Source: an uncultured Pedobacter sp. (GTDB lineage: Bacteria; Bacteroidota; Bacteroidia; Sphingobacteriales; Sphingobacteriaceae). Taken from it: DNA of 64,000 nucleotides. Shown here piece by piece: positions 44,717-54,967 of this stretch. Each line of letters opens with the position of its first letter. The first letter of the stretch is position 1. Location: the NCBI RefSeq assembly GCF_946480185.1, contig NZ_CAMLIG010000005.1:62001-126000 (forward strand). Direction: 5' to 3'. Below the pieces are notes generated by a model. It searched no databases, had not been told where the DNA came from, and saw only the letters and a program-made list of their open reading frames with translations. Position numbers and translations under genes: made by a program.

Positions 44717-46713
44717 ATGCAATTTATGGTATTAAGAATACGGACTAGGTCACGGTTTCTTTTTAAGAGAACGATGTTTGCAGCATTGATACTTTTTGTT
44801 CCGTTTTTCGGTATCGCTTCCCCGTTTATGGATACTAAAGATTCCATCAAATTAGAAGCTTCGCTTAAAGTCTTAAAAAACATCAATTCTAACGATGTGG
44901 ACAGCATTATCAGCTTTACGGACGGTTTAGTTGCTTCTTACAATCGCCCCAGTCAGTTGCCTTTATTGATGAAAGTGAATCAATCAACGGGTTTTCTTCT
45001 GTCAAAGTATGGTTATTTGCAACTGGCCGAAAAGTATTACGTGGATGCAATTGCAATTAGTGAAAAACTGAATGATAGTAAGGAGCAGGTTGATAACATC
45101 AATTCTCTGGGCGTATTGTGGGGAAGAAAAGGAGAGATTATATTAAAGCTGAATCTTTTTTTCTTCAGGCTTTACTATTAGCAGAGAAGCAGGGATATAC
45201 GGAAGGAATTACTTCATGTTTTTTAAAACTATCTACCGTTCGTATTAAACAAAATAGGGCGGATGATGCACTTAGATTTTGTATGAAGGCCGATTCTGTA
45301 AATTCACTAAACGGCACACACTTTTACGAAGAAGATTTTATAGGAAATAAAGCAATTGTTTATGCTATAAAGGGTGATTTGGACAAAGCATTGGGAATGT
45401 TTAACCAAAGCTATTCGCTTGCGCTAAGGTCTAAAAAAGTTTTAGATCAAGTATTGGCATTTCAAAACATCGGTTTGGTTTACAAGGAGAAAGGCAATTA
45501 TAAAAAAGCATATCAATATCTAAATAGCGGACTCGAATTAGCCAAAAGAAACGGCTTAAGAGAACAAGAATTGCGTTTGGCAATTAATATCCCCATTACC
45601 CTAATAGCAGAAAAGAAGTATATTCCTGCTGAAGGTAAGCTACTAGCTTTATTACTAGATGCAAAAGCCTTAGGTTTAAAAGATTTGACTTTAGAAATTT
45701 ATCAAAACTTAACTGATTTGGCTAAAATGCAGGGGAATTATAAGATGGCGCTAAGCTATTTTAGTGATTTCGCTAATTTAAAAGACAAGCAGATCAATGA
45801 GCAAAAGGGAAAAGCATTGCAAGAAGCAAATATTAGTTTAGGCCTTTATAAGGCAAACAAGAAGCTCGCCGAAAATGAAAATTTGCTGTTTCAAAAGAAT
45901 AGAGAGCGGAACGTTATTTTTGGTATTTTATTTTTTGTAGCAGTGCTATTAGGCTTTTTAGTGTTTATTTTAATGCGGTTAAAAAGACTTAATTGCCGCT
46001 TAAATATAAAAAGAGAGCAGTTGACAGAAAGTAACAATATTAAGAATAAACTTTTTTCCATTATCGGTCATGATTTGAGAAGCCACCAAAGCACTACGCT
46101 TGGGATTTTGAATTTGATAAAAGAAGGCGAATTGGATGAGAAAGAATTGAAAGTTTATCTGGATATGATAATTAAGCAGTCTCAATCTGCTCTAGCTACT
46201 TTAGATGACCTCTTACTTTGGGGACAAGCACAAATTAAAGGTAATACCCTTGAGATGTCAACCCATGCAGTTTTACCAATTATTAAAAGAGCGATTGACC
46301 TTAATGCTGAAGCTATTCGAGAAAAGAAATTACATTTTAAAACGGTTGACCTGCGAGGCATTGAGATTATCGCGTATGGAAGTCATCTTTCTTTTATTAT
46401 TCGAAATTTGATTGCAAACGCAATAAAGTTTACACCAAATGAGGGCAATATTGTCATTTATTCCGAGGAATACACTACAGACTTATTAAAGCTATGTGTT
46501 GCCGATGATGGAGTTGGCATGAGCAAGAATGAGTTGGTAACAATTTTCTCTCCGGAAAATGTTAGCAAAAGAGGTACAAATAATGAATCGGGTACCGGAC
46601 TGGGATTAATTTTATGTAAGGAATTTGTAGAAGCAAACGGAGGCAAAATATGGGCAGAGGGGAATACAAACGGGGGAACTACAATTTGCTTTACTTGTAA
46701 AAAAGGTTTATAA
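44717..46713 (+). pseudogene. TPR-containing sensor histidine kinase, split by a frameshift
   Basis: Two frames together encode one kinase of about 664 residues. Frame 1 (44717 to about 45133) has a signal or anchor segment (FAALILFVPFFGIAS) and TPR helices up to NSLGVLWGRKG. The next frame continues with DYIKAESFFLQALLLAEK, more TPRs, a membrane helix (VIFGILFFVAVLLGFLVFIL), the phosphoacceptor region FSIIGHDLRS, N-box NLIANAIKFTPNEG, G1 VADDGVGMS and G2 GTGLGLILCKEF. Removing one GA from GAGAGA at 45132-45137 restores a perfect TPR. It is an orphan kinase with no response regulator beside it. The cause may be real inactivation, a reversible GA slip or a sequencing error. Confidence 0.85.
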
Positions 46714-46755
46714 TCCGCAGAAGAAGAATCAGCGGACTATAAACATAAAACAATC

Positions 46756-49638
46756 CTAAACCACATCAAATTCATATTCCTCAATAGGAGGGCAGCTACA
46801 AATTAAGGTTCTATCACCAAAAGTATCATTCACTCTGCCTACAGAAGGCCAGAATTTATTTAGGGCAACATAAGGTAATGGGAAAGCTGCTTTTTGCCGG
46901 GTGTAGGATTTATCCCACTCGTTATCAGTAATTACAGCAACAGTATGTGGCGCATTTTTCAATGGATTATCCACTTTATCCAACAAACCAGATTCTACAT
47001 CAGCAATTTCATTTCTAATGGCAATCATCGCATCGCAAAAACGATCCAATTCATGTTTTGGTTCCGATTCTGTAGGTTCAACCATTAAAGTTCCTGCAAC
47101 GGGGAAAGAAACCGTTGGCGCATGGAAGCCATAATCCATTAAACGTTTTGCAATATCAGTAACCTCGATGCCAAAGCTTTTAAAACTACGGCAATCCAAA
47201 ATCATTTCGTGAGCACAACGTCCGTTTGCACCAGCGTATAGAACTGGATAATGAGATTCTAACCTTGCTTTTATATAATTTGCATTTAAAATGGCGTATT
47301 TGGTAGCATTGGTTAAGCCTTTTGCGCCCATCATAGCGATATAAGCATGAGAAATCAATAGGATAGAAGCCGAACCCCAAGGCGCAGCGGAAACTGCAGA
47401 GATTGATTTTTCATTGCCTATATCAACCACAGCATGTCCGGGTAAATAAGGTACAAGATGCGCAGCAACTCCAATTGGTCCCATTCCGGGGCCACCACCG
47501 CCATGTGGGATACAAAAAGTTTTGTGCAGATTTAAATGACAGACATCGGCACCAATATTAGCGGGAGAGGTTAGGCCCACTTGTGCATTCATATTTGCAC
47601 CATCCATATAAACTTGCCCGCCGTGTTGGTGGATAATCTCACAGATTTCTATAATCGATTCTTCAAATACACCGTGAGTGGATGGATAGGTCACCATTAA
47701 ACAGCTTAAATTTGCCGAGTGTTCTTCAGCTTTTGCTCTTAAATCGGCAACATCAATATTTCCTTTTTCATCGCATTTGGTGACTACGATTTTCATTCCG
47801 GCCATAGCTGCTGAGGCCGGGTTTGTTCCGTGTGCGGATGAAGGAATTAACGCAATATTTCTGTTAAAATCCCCTCTATCCTGATGATAAGCTCTGATGA
47901 CCATTAAACCAGCATATTCGCCCTGAGCGCCTGCATTTGGCTGTAAGCTCATTGCCGCAAAACCTGTAATTTCACTTAACCAATCATTGAGCTCGGCCAT
48001 AATTTGCATGTAACCGCCAGTTTGGTCAACCGGGGCAAATGGATGCAAAGCTCCAAACTCCGGCCAAGTAATCGGTACCATTTCGGTTGTTGCGTTCAGT
48101 TTCATGGTGCATGAACCTAAGGCAATCATGGAATGGCAGAGCGACAAATCCTTCGCTTCCAAAGATTTGATGTAGCGCAACATCTCGTGTTCTGAATGAT
48201 GCTTGTTAAATACTGGATGCGTTAGAAAAGCAGATGTACGCTGTAACTCTTTTGGAATAGTGCTTTCCAAATTTTTCGCCAAACCATCCAAATCAATATC
48301 ATTTAAACTTTTGGCTTTTACTTTTCCAAAAACTTTAATTATCGGTTCTAAATCGTAAATCCGAGTGGTTTCATCCAAAGAAATGGTAATAAATTCGCCA
48401 TCGTAATTCAAATTGAATTGGTTATTTAAAGCTTCTGAATGGATTGGATTGGTTAAATCGCCAACTGCATATTTTAAAGTGTCAAAATAACTTTCGTTCA
48501 GTTGCTTATAACCAAATTCCGCCAAAGCTTTATCTAATAAAACCGCTAACCCGTGAATCCTTTCTGCAATAGCTTTTATCCCTTTTGGTCCGTGGTATGT
48601 GGCGTACATTCCAGCCATAATCGCTAATAAAGCCTGTGCGGTACAAATATTTGAAGTTGCTTTGTCTCTTCGGATATGTTGTTCACGAGTTTGCAAAGCC
48701 ATGCGCAAAGCGTAATTTTCATGCTTATCAATGGTTACACCAATAATTCTGCCGGGCATGCTGCGTTTGTATTCTTCTTTTGTAGCAAAATAAGCAGCGT
48801 GTGGACCACCAAAACCCATCGGAATACCGAAACGTTGCGTTGTGCCCACAACGATATCTGCCCCCCATTCTCCGGGAGGCGTTAACATGGCCAAACTCAT
48901 TAAATCAGCAGCAACGGTAAGTTTGATGTTTTTTTGATGTGCAGCATCAGCGAAAGCTTTATAATTATACACCTCGCCATGTCCGGCAGGATATTGCACC
49001 AAAGCACCAAACAAATCGTCTGTTAATTCAACCGTTTTATGGTTGCCAATTACCAATCTTATCCCATAAGGTTGTGCCCGCGTATGTAAAATATCAATGG
49101 TTTGCGGAAAAACCTCTTCAGAAACAAAGTAAGATTTTGCTTCTGGGTTTTTGCGAAGACTGTATTGCATGAACATCGCTTCGGCAGCGGCAGTTCCTTC
49201 GTCTAGAAGTGAAGCATTTGCAATCTGCATCCCTGTTAAATCCAAAACCATGGTTTGGAAATTCAACAAAGCTTGCAAGCGTCCTTGCGAAATTTCGGCC
49301 TGATAAGGCGTATATTGCGTGTACCATCCCGGGTTTTCCAAAACGTTACGCTGGATTACCGCAGGTACAATTACATCATAATAACCCTGCCCAATGTAAC
49401 TTTTATAAACCTTATTTTTTGAAGCCGTTTGGCGAAGTTTGTTAAGATATTCGTACTCGCTTTTTGCAAGAGGCAAATTCATCGGTTTTTTTAACCTGAT
49501 GTTTTTCGGTACTGTTTGGTCAATTAAATCCTCCAAACTTTCTACCCCAACGGTATTTAACATCGCTTTTGTGTCTTGCTCGTTAGGGGCAATATGTCTG
49601 GTTTCAAAAGCTTCTTTGTACGCTACATTCAACTTCAT
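46756..49638 (-). CDS. gcvP: Glycine dehydrogenase (decarboxylating), P-protein
   Basis: The 960-residue PLP enzyme of the glycine cleavage system: it decarboxylates glycine and passes the aminomethyl group to lipoyl-GcvH. It is the fused full-length form. The N-terminal half has [23 protein letters not shown]; the C-terminal half has the PLP site [20 protein letters not shown] (Lys about 704), and [15 protein letters not shown] lies between. gcvT and gcvH are not nearby, so the system is scattered in this genome. A -7 element lies upstream. Confidence 0.98.
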   Translation of the reverse strand: MKLNVAYKEAFETRHIAPNEQDTKAMLNTVGVESLEDLIDQTVPKNIRLKKPMNLPLAKSEYEYLNKLRQTASKNKVYKSYIGQGYYDVIVPAVIQRNVLENPGWYTQYTPYQAEISQGRLQALLNFQTMVLDLTGMQIANASLLDEGTAAAEAMFMQYSLRKNPEAKSYFVSEEVFPQTIDILHTRAQPYGIRLVIGNHKTVELTDDLFGALVQYPAGHGEVYNYKAFADAAHQKNIKLTVAADLMSLAMLTPPGEWGADIVVGTTQRFGIPMGFGGPHAAYFATKEEYKRSMPGRIIGVTIDKHENYALRMALQTREQHIRRDKATSNICTAQALLAIMAGMYATYHGPKGIKAIAERIHGLAVLLDKALAEFGYKQLNESYFDTLKYAVGDLTNPIHSEALNNQFNLNYDGEFITISLDETTRIYDLEPIIKVFGKVKAKSLNDIDLDGLAKNLESTIPKELQRTSAFLTHPVFNKHHSEHEMLRYIKSLEAKDLSLCHSMIALGSCTMKLNATTEMVPITWPEFGALHPFAPVDQTGGYMQIMAELNDWLSEITGFAAMSLQPNAGAQGEYAGLMVIRAYHQDRGDFNRNIALIPSSAHGTNPASAAMAGMKIVVTKCDEKGNIDVADLRAKAEEHSANLSCLMVTYPSTHGVFEESIIEICEIIHQHGGQVYMDGANMNAQVGLTSPANIGADVCHLNLHKTFCIPHGGGGPGMGPIGVAAHLVPYLPGHAVVDIGNEKSISAVSAAPWGSASILLISHAYIAMMGAKGLTNATKYAILNANYIKARLESHYPVLYAGANGRCAHEMILDCRSFKSFGIEVTDIAKRLMDYGFHAPTVSFPVAGTLMVEPTESEPKHELDRFCDAMIAIRNEIADVESGLLDKVDNPLKNAPHTVAVITDNEWDKSYTRQKAAFPLPYVALNKFWPSVGRVNDTFGDRTLICSCPPIEEYEFDVV

Positions 49639-49706
49639 TTTTAGGGAGGGTATTAGCTGTATTTTAAACGGATTTAAATGTCATTAAACCTTGTTTAATG
49701 AAAGCG

Positions 49707-49714
49707 CAAAAGTA
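49707..49714 (-). promoter_or_regulatory. Candidate -7 element for gcvP
   Basis: TACTTTTG on the minus strand matches TAnnTTTG, 68 nt before the gcvP ATG. No glycine riboswitch fold is evident in this leader. Confidence 0.5.
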
Positions 49715-50246
49715 TAAAAATTTATGCTTTCGTTAATCAGATTAACAACACGAAACTTGTAAAGTTTTTAACAGTTAAAACGTTTTGTGGATAAGATATT
49801 TTTAAGATTGATTCCTTGAAATGATAAAGGTTTTTACATATACCTTAATGAAAAATTGGGTTGGGCTTTCCACTCATACGTCAAAAGGAATTATGTATCC
49901 GTTTCAACTAATTTCTTTCCGATAACTATTGGAGAAGCGATAAAACCTTTAACATCCGGCGTCAGCCAAAGCATAATCTCGCTTTAATGTTCTGATTTAT
50001 TTAAATTGTCTTCAAATTCTAAAAATTAAGGGTTCAAAAAAGCACTATATTTTATTTATAATTTAATGTGGTTTAAGGAGATGAAATTTTTATAGGTTAA
50101 AAAATTATGATACTTTTATTAACAGGCTAAAGAGTGATGGATAAATAATATTCAATCGTTAAAACTTGAGATTCTGTTACTTCGGATACTCGAAATTGAA
50201 GTGGGATTTTAATTTTACCTTTAAACTTTAATTGTTTTAAACGCAA
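49715..50246. other. Intergenic region between gcvP and the Crp/Fnr gene
   Basis: About 530 nt of AT-rich DNA between divergent genes. A 27-codon frame on the minus strand (49891-49974) reads like protein (LWLTPDVKGFIASP) and might be the end of a lost gene, but I cannot place it in a family. Nothing else is recognisable. Confidence 0.5.
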
Positions 50247-50885
50247 ATGGATTTAACACTAGGACAATATTTAAATACGCTATTTCCTCAATTTGAAGCT
50301 GCTTTAAAACAGAAGATTTTAGAGAACGCATCAATTAAGCATTTTGCAGCTGGTGAAATCATGATGGAGATCGGGCATTATTTTCGGTCAACAATGTTGA
50401 TTGCCGAAGGACGTGTGAAACTTTATAGACAAGGAGAGGATGGTGGTGATTTCTTTATGTATTATTTAGAGCCAGGCAATGCTTGCGCTTTATCTATGAT
50501 TTGTGCTACCAAACAAGAGACTAGCCAGGTGATGGCTAAAGCAGTTGATAACACCACCGTTATTGCTATCCCTATCGGGATGATGGATGAACTGATGCAA
50601 AATTATCGAACTTGGTATTACTTTGTATTAGAGACCTACAGAAACAGATTTGAAGAATTATTAAGCGTAATTGACGGTGTTACTTTTAAGGCATTAGATG
50701 AACGCCTACATTTTTATCTGAAAAATCAACATGTCAAATTAAAAACTACTCAGCTTCACTTAACACACCAAGAAATCGCTAACGATCTTAATTCTTCTCG
50801 TGAGGTAATTTCCAGATTACTAAAAAAGATGGAGCAAAAAGGAATGATAGCACTAAATAGAAATTATATTGAGTGGTTAAATTAA
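50247..50885 (+). CDS. Crp/Fnr-family transcription regulator
   Basis: A 212-residue regulator. The N-terminal cyclic-nucleotide-type beta-barrel holds ASIKHFAAGEIMMEIGHYFRSTMLIAEGRVKLYR in its family place, with GDFFMYYLEPGNACALSMIC. The C-terminal winged helix is LTHQEIANDLNSSREVISRLLKKMEQKGMI. The cAMP pocket residues are not conserved. Cys residues lie within NACALSMICATK and might sense redox or sulfur, but the Fnr 4-Cys cluster is absent. Two matching palindromes at downstream gene starts (50892 and 52250) are likely its operators, so it probably controls the sulfur genes that follow. Confidence 0.9.
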   Translation: MDLTLGQYLNTLFPQFEAALKQKILENASIKHFAAGEIMMEIGHYFRSTMLIAEGRVKLYRQGEDGGDFFMYYLEPGNACALSMICATKQETSQVMAKAVDNTTVIAIPIGMMDELMQNYRTWYYFVLETYRNRFEELLSVIDGVTFKALDERLHFYLKNQHVKLKTTQLHLTHQEIANDLNSSREVISRLLKKMEQKGMIALNRNYIEWLN

Positions 50886-50891
50886 ATCCCA

Positions 50892-50907
50892 TGTGACCTA
50901 AGTTACA
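50892..50907. promoter_or_regulatory. Candidate Crp/Fnr operator upstream of the TauE/SafE gene
   Basis: TGTGAC-CTAA-GTTACA, a 6-4-6 inverted repeat with one mismatch, 6 nt past the regulator stop and 46 nt before the next ATG. It has the same layout as the site at 52250. A second, perfect palindrome TTTGTTT-C-AAACAAA lies at 50933-50947. Confidence 0.65.
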
Positions 50908-50953
50908 GTATCTGTTGACATTTGTATCCATTTTTGTTTCAAACAAATATAAA

Positions 50954-51757
50954 ATGGAACTAGTAGCATACTTAGCATCCGCATTAATCGGGATTTCTTT
51001 AGGCTTAATTGGTGGCGGAGGATCTATTCTAACGGTACCGGTTTTAGTTTATCTTTTTGGAGTCAGTCCAATTCTCTCTACCTCCTACTCATTATTTATT
51101 GTCGGTTCTACCAGTTTAGTAGGGTTTTTTACTAATCTAAAAAAAGGATTGGTGAATGTAAAAACAGCACTGTTATTCGGGATTTCGTCTATTATAACTG
51201 TTTTTGTTACTCGTAAATTCATCATTCCATTAATACCAAAAAAATTGTTTAGCATCGGAGATTTAGTTGTTACAGAAAACATGATGACCATGGTCCTCTT
51301 TGCAGTGCTTATGGTTGCTGCAGCAACTGCGATGATTAGAAATGGAAAAAGCAGAATAAGTGAAATTGCTGAACCAAAGAACGGAAAAAGTCGGATTTGG
51401 AAACTATTATTTTATGGAGTGGCCATTGGAGCGGTTACTGGAATATTGGGCGCAGGAGGAGGGTTTTTATTAATCCCTACTTTGGTTATATTAATGGGGC
51501 TGCAAATGAAGGAAGCAGTTGGAACCTCTTTAATGATTATCGCAATGAATTCTCTTTTAGGTTTCACAGGTGATTTAGGCCATTTTAAAATAGATTGGTT
51601 ATTTTTAATGGAAATCACCACTATTGCCATTGCGGGGATTTTTATTGGAGGATTATTAGCAAAGAAGATAGATGGCAACAAACTAAAAAAAGGTTTTGGC
51701 TATTTTGTGTTAATGATGGGATTTTATATCATTATCAAAGAAGTGTTTCTTAAATAG
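50954..51757 (+). CDS. TauE/SafE-family membrane permease (sulfite or sulfur export)
   Basis: A 267-residue, eight-helix protein with the duplicated family halves: ALIGISLGLIGGGGSILTVPVLVYLFG near the start and AIGAVTGILGAGGGFLLIPTL in the second half, both with Gly-rich loops. TauE/SafE proteins move sulfite, sulfoacetate or other sulfur anions across the inner membrane. I use the ATG at 50954; a TTG at 50915 would add 13 residues and run into the operator region. It sits between the Crp/Fnr gene and persulfide genes, which supports a role in exporting sulfite or thiosulfate. Confidence 0.88.
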   Translation: MELVAYLASALIGISLGLIGGGGSILTVPVLVYLFGVSPILSTSYSLFIVGSTSLVGFFTNLKKGLVNVKTALLFGISSIITVFVTRKFIIPLIPKKLFSIGDLVVTENMMTMVLFAVLMVAAATAMIRNGKSRISEIAEPKNGKSRIWKLLFYGVAIGAVTGILGAGGGFLLIPTLVILMGLQMKEAVGTSLMIIAMNSLLGFTGDLGHFKIDWLFLMEITTIAIAGIFIGGLLAKKIDGNKLKKGFGYFVLMMGFYIIIKEVFLK

Positions 51758-51765
51758 TTTTTGAT

Positions 51766-52239
51766 ATGAAAGTCAGGATAAACTCAACTGGTATGAAACG
51801 GAAAGACATTCTATATGTTGCTATTCAATTCATACTTTTTACGGTGTATGCTTTTTTTCAAGGCAATAGGGTTTTATATATTCCAGCTCTTATAAGATAT
51901 TTAGCCTTGGTGATCACAATATTGGGAATGATAGCCTTGATATTGGCGCTTTTGCAATTAAACAGAAACCTTTCTCCTTTTCCTACACCAAAACAAAATG
52001 GGCAACTTGTAACAAACGGGCTTTACCACTGGATGCGTCATCCTATTTATACCGGGATTCTTCTCGTTTCTTATGGATATGCTATTTATAGTTCCAGCTG
52101 GTTAAGACTTATAGTTGCATGTGTTTTGTTGATTTTATTCTATTTAAAATCTTCTTATGAAGAAAAGTTGCTATCTAAAAAATTTTCTGATTATACAGCT
52201 TATCAAAAAAGAACTGCTTGTTTTTTTCCTTTTCTCTAA
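51766..52239 (+). CDS. Isoprenylcysteine carboxyl methyltransferase-like membrane protein
   Basis: A 157-residue protein with four membrane segments. The C-terminal block LVTNGLYHWMRHPIYTGILL with EEKLLSKKFSDYTAYQKRT is the SAM-binding signature of the ICMT/PEMT/NnrU-like family (GxYxxxRHPxYxG and E....EF...Y..Y). Bacterial members methylate small thiols, lipids or unknown substrates. It starts 8 nt after the permease gene; ATGs at 51766 and 51793 are both possible. Confidence 0.85.
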   Translation: MKVRINSTGMKRKDILYVAIQFILFTVYAFFQGNRVLYIPALIRYLALVITILGMIALILALLQLNRNLSPFPTPKQNGQLVTNGLYHWMRHPIYTGILLVSYGYAIYSSSWLRLIVACVLLILFYLKSSYEEKLLSKKFSDYTAYQKRTACFFPFL

Positions 52240-52249
52240 AAAAATACTG

Positions 52250-52265
52250 GGTGACAAAGGTCACC
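52250..52265. promoter_or_regulatory. Candidate Crp/Fnr operator upstream of the persulfide dioxygenase gene
   Basis: GGTGAC-AAAG-GTCACC, a perfect 6-4-6 palindrome, 51 nt before the ATG at 52316. Core TGAC-N4-GTnAC is shared with 50892-50907, at nearly equal distance from the start. Confidence 0.7.
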
Positions 52266-52315
52266 GTTTTTACATAATGAAAGTGACAACTTTGATTAAC
52301 AAATAATTTGACACG

Positions 52316-53734
52316 ATGGTAATAGAACAAATTTATACAGGATGTTTAGCACAAGGTGCTTATTATATTGAAAGCAATGGAGAAGCAGCTATTATTGACC
52401 CATTAAGAGAAGTACAGCCTTACTTGGATAAAGCAGGAAAAAACAATGCAGTTATCAAATATGTATTTGAAACGCATTTTCATGCTGATTTTGTTTCAGG
52501 ACACTTGGATCTTTCTCAAAAAAGTGGTGCGCCTATAGTTTATGGACCAACTGCTCAACCCGATTTCAAATTTATTAGCGCTAAAGACGGCCAGGAATTT
52601 AAGGTTGGTGCTATTAGTATTAAAGTTTTACATACCCCGGGACATACCATGGAAAGTACCTGCTACTTGTTAAAGAACGAAAGCGGTAAAGAAGTGGCTT
52701 TGTTTTCTGGAGATACTTTATTTATAGGCGATGTAGGTCGGCCAGATTTGGCACAAAAAGTCGTTGTAGACCTTACACAAGATAAATTGGCAGCTCTCTT
52801 ATATGACTCGCTAAGAAACAAAATTATGCCTTTGGCAGATGATATTATTGTTTATCCAGCACATGGTGCTGGTAGTGCCTGTGGTAAAAACATGAGTAAA
52901 GAAACTACCGACACATTGGGTCACCAAAAAGCGAGCAATTATGCCTTAAGAGCTGATATGACTAAGGAAGAATTTATTAAAGAAGTTACTGACGGGCTTT
53001 TACCTCCACCAGCTTACTTTCCTTTAAATGTGATGATGAACATCCATGGCTATGATAGCATTGACGAAGTTTTAGAACGTGGACAACACGCGTTAAACCC
53101 TGTAGATTTTGAAATGGTTGCTAACGAATCAGGTGCTTTAATTTTAGACACCCGTAATCCGCAAACTTTTGCCAAAGGCTTCATCCCAAATGCAATTAAC
53201 ATCGGGATTGATGGAAATTTTGCACCATGGGTAGGCGCAATGATTACTGATATCAAACAGGAAATTTTATTAGTAACCGATGAAGACAGGGAAGAAGAAG
53301 TAATTACCCGTTTGGCCAGAGTAGGTTACGATCATACAATTGGCTATTTAAAAGGAGGTTTTAATGCTTGGAAAAAAGCAGGCATGGAAATCGATGCTAT
53401 CAAATCTATTACTCCCGATGAACTAGCCGATATTATGTCAAAAGAAACGATCAATCTGATAGATGTAAGAAAAGGAAGCGAATACCAAAGTGAACATGTT
53501 GAAGAAGCTATTAATCTTCCTTTAGATTATATTAACGATAGCATGGCCCAAATCGACAAAAGCAAAACATATTATGTGCATTGTGCTGGTGGTTATCGCT
53601 CTATGATTTTCAACTCTACATTAAGAGCCAGAGGTTTTGATAATCTAATTGATGTAGCCGGTGGGTTTAAAGCCATTCAAGACAGTGGGAAATTAAAGCT
53701 TACGACTTTTGTTTGTCCAAGTACTTTAAAATAA
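52316..53734 (+). CDS. Persulfide dioxygenase-rhodanese fusion (CstB-like)
   Basis: A 472-residue protein of three domains. Residues 1-245 are a metallo-beta-lactamase fold of ETHE1 type: THFHADFVSGH (His54, His56, Asp58), HTPGHTMEST (about 106) and FSGDTLFIGDVGRPDL. Residues about 265-350 are a rhodanese-like domain without a catalytic Cys (LLVTDEDRE in its place). Residues about 365-470 are an active-type rhodanese with YYVHCAGGYR (Cys about 424). This order matches S. aureus CstB, which oxidises persulfide sulfur to thiosulfate. It would detoxify or use sulfane sulfur in the cytoplasm. Confidence 0.92.
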   Translation: MVIEQIYTGCLAQGAYYIESNGEAAIIDPLREVQPYLDKAGKNNAVIKYVFETHFHADFVSGHLDLSQKSGAPIVYGPTAQPDFKFISAKDGQEFKVGAISIKVLHTPGHTMESTCYLLKNESGKEVALFSGDTLFIGDVGRPDLAQKVVVDLTQDKLAALLYDSLRNKIMPLADDIIVYPAHGAGSACGKNMSKETTDTLGHQKASNYALRADMTKEEFIKEVTDGLLPPPAYFPLNVMMNIHGYDSIDEVLERGQHALNPVDFEMVANESGALILDTRNPQTFAKGFIPNAINIGIDGNFAPWVGAMITDIKQEILLVTDEDREEEVITRLARVGYDHTIGYLKGGFNAWKKAGMEIDAIKSITPDELADIMSKETINLIDVRKGSEYQSEHVEEAINLPLDYINDSMAQIDKSKTYYVHCAGGYRSMIFNSTLRARGFDNLIDVAGGFKAIQDSGKLKLTTFVCPSTLK

Positions 53735-53884
53735 TTTATTCACTATAAATGATAAACAAAATGTTTGATCTATTTTTTAAAATTGATTGTGGAAAAACAT
53801 ATAACAATAAAAATTAGTTATCAATAAAGTGGACATGACAAATTATAACCTCATCATTAATTATCAATTTTAAAAAACAAAATC

Positions 53885-54340
53885 ATGAAAAAAATATTTT
53901 TTTTCTTTTTTGCTTTTGTACTGATTACAAGTGTTCAGCCTTTATTTGCACAACAACAGCATGAGGTATTTACTGGTGCTAAAGCACATTTAAAAAGCTA
54001 TAAAGCACTTTATGTTATGAACAATGCCGATGAAAATAAAATAAAAGGAACTTTAAGAAATATGCAAAATGCGCTTGAGGATCCACGCTTAAAAGGAAAA
54101 ATTACCTTGGAGTTGATTGCTTTTGGCGATGGAGTACAAGTTTACGATAAAACCGGCCCGTTTGAAGAACAGCTTAAGGCATTGCAGAAATCAGGGGTGG
54201 TATTGGCACAATGTGAAAATACCATCAGGGAAAGACATATTTATAAATCAACTCTGTTTCCATTTATTAGCTATGTGCCCAGTGGAAACGGAGAAATCAT
54301 CATTAGGGGAGCCCAAGGATGGGTGATTGTACATCCTTAA
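53885..54340 (+). CDS. Exported DsrE/DsrF-family protein
   Basis: A 151-residue protein with a signal peptide (1-22, SVQPLFAQQ). The mature part resembles DsrE-like proteins: ALYVMNNADENKI, ELIAFGDGVQVYDK and GVVLAQCENTIRER, with the Cys at the place of the family's sulfur-carrying Cys. Such proteins bind and pass on persulfide sulfur. An exported member would handle sulfur in the periplasm. First of four tightly linked genes (11, 1 and -4 nt gaps). Confidence 0.82.
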   Translation: MKKIFFFFFAFVLITSVQPLFAQQQHEVFTGAKAHLKSYKALYVMNNADENKIKGTLRNMQNALEDPRLKGKITLELIAFGDGVQVYDKTGPFEEQLKALQKSGVVLAQCENTIRERHIYKSTLFPFISYVPSGNGEIIIRGAQGWVIVHP

Positions 54341-54351
54341 ATTAAAAAAAG

Positions 54352-54966
54352 ATGAATAAAGAATTTTGGGACGAGAGATATGCGGCAAATGAATTTGCAT
54401 ACGGCGAAGAAGCCAATACTTTTTTGAAGGAGACGCTTGTGAATATCCCGAAAGGGAAAATCTTATTTCCGGCAGATGGAGAAGGAAGAAATGGCGTTTA
54501 TGCCGCTACTATAGGTTGGGAAGTAGCTTCCTGCGACTTAAGTGATGAAGGGAAAAAGAAAGCTTTAAAATTGGCTGCGCAAAAAGGTGTGACGTTGGAT
54601 TACCAGGTTGGTGATTTTAAAGACCTTTATTATCCGGAGGAAAGTTTTGATGCCATCGCTTTGATATTTGCCCATTTTTCTGGAGATATTAAATCAGGCT
54701 ATCATAAGCTTTTGCAGAAGTATCTGAAAATAGGAGGATATGTAATTTTTGAAGCTTTCAGTAAAAATCATTTGGCTTACAATTCCGTAAATCCTAAAGT
54801 TGGTGGACCTAAAGATTTGGCAACCTTAGCATCCTTAGAAGAATTAAATGCAGATTTTAAGGGTTTTGAAATCATCACAATGGAAGAAATTGAGGTCGAA
54901 CTAAATGAAGGTAATTATCATATCGGAAAAGGTGCTGTAGTGCGTTTTGTAGGAATCAAGAAATAA
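54352..54966 (+). CDS. SAM-dependent methyltransferase (TehB/thiol-methyltransferase-like)
   Basis: A 204-residue class I methyltransferase. It starts FWDERYAANEFAYGEEANTFL, as in TehB-like and thiol methyltransferases, and has SAM motif ILFPADGEGRNGVYAATIGW, motif II VASCDLSDEG and later YVIFEAFSKN. Relatives methylate tellurite, selenite, thiopurines or sulfide. The location between DsrE and rhodanese genes suggests a sulfur or thiol acceptor; that is inference. It has 1 nt to the next gene. Confidence 0.88.
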   Translation: MNKEFWDERYAANEFAYGEEANTFLKETLVNIPKGKILFPADGEGRNGVYAATIGWEVASCDLSDEGKKKALKLAAQKGVTLDYQVGDFKDLYYPEESFDAIALIFAHFSGDIKSGYHKLLQKYLKIGGYVIFEAFSKNHLAYNSVNPKVGGPKDLATLASLEELNADFKGFEIITMEEIEVELNEGNYHIGKGAVVRFVGIKK

Positions 54967-54967
54967 G

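Noticed and set aside
45118..46713. Second kinase frame as an independent gene
   Set aside because: It starts at a GTG inside the first frame and begins mid-TPR; the two parts make one kinase.
49639..49900. Glycine riboswitch upstream of gcvP
   Set aside because: No recognisable tandem aptamer core in the leader; only a -7 element is supported.
49891..49974. 27-codon minus-strand frame (LWLTPDVKGFIASP) as a gene remnant
   Set aside because: It looks protein-like but is too short and matches no family I can name.
50175..50190. TGTTAC-TTCG-GATACT upstream of the Crp/Fnr gene as an autoregulatory site
   Set aside because: Right geometry, but the second half-site matches the TGAC-N4-GTnAC core poorly; too weak to call.
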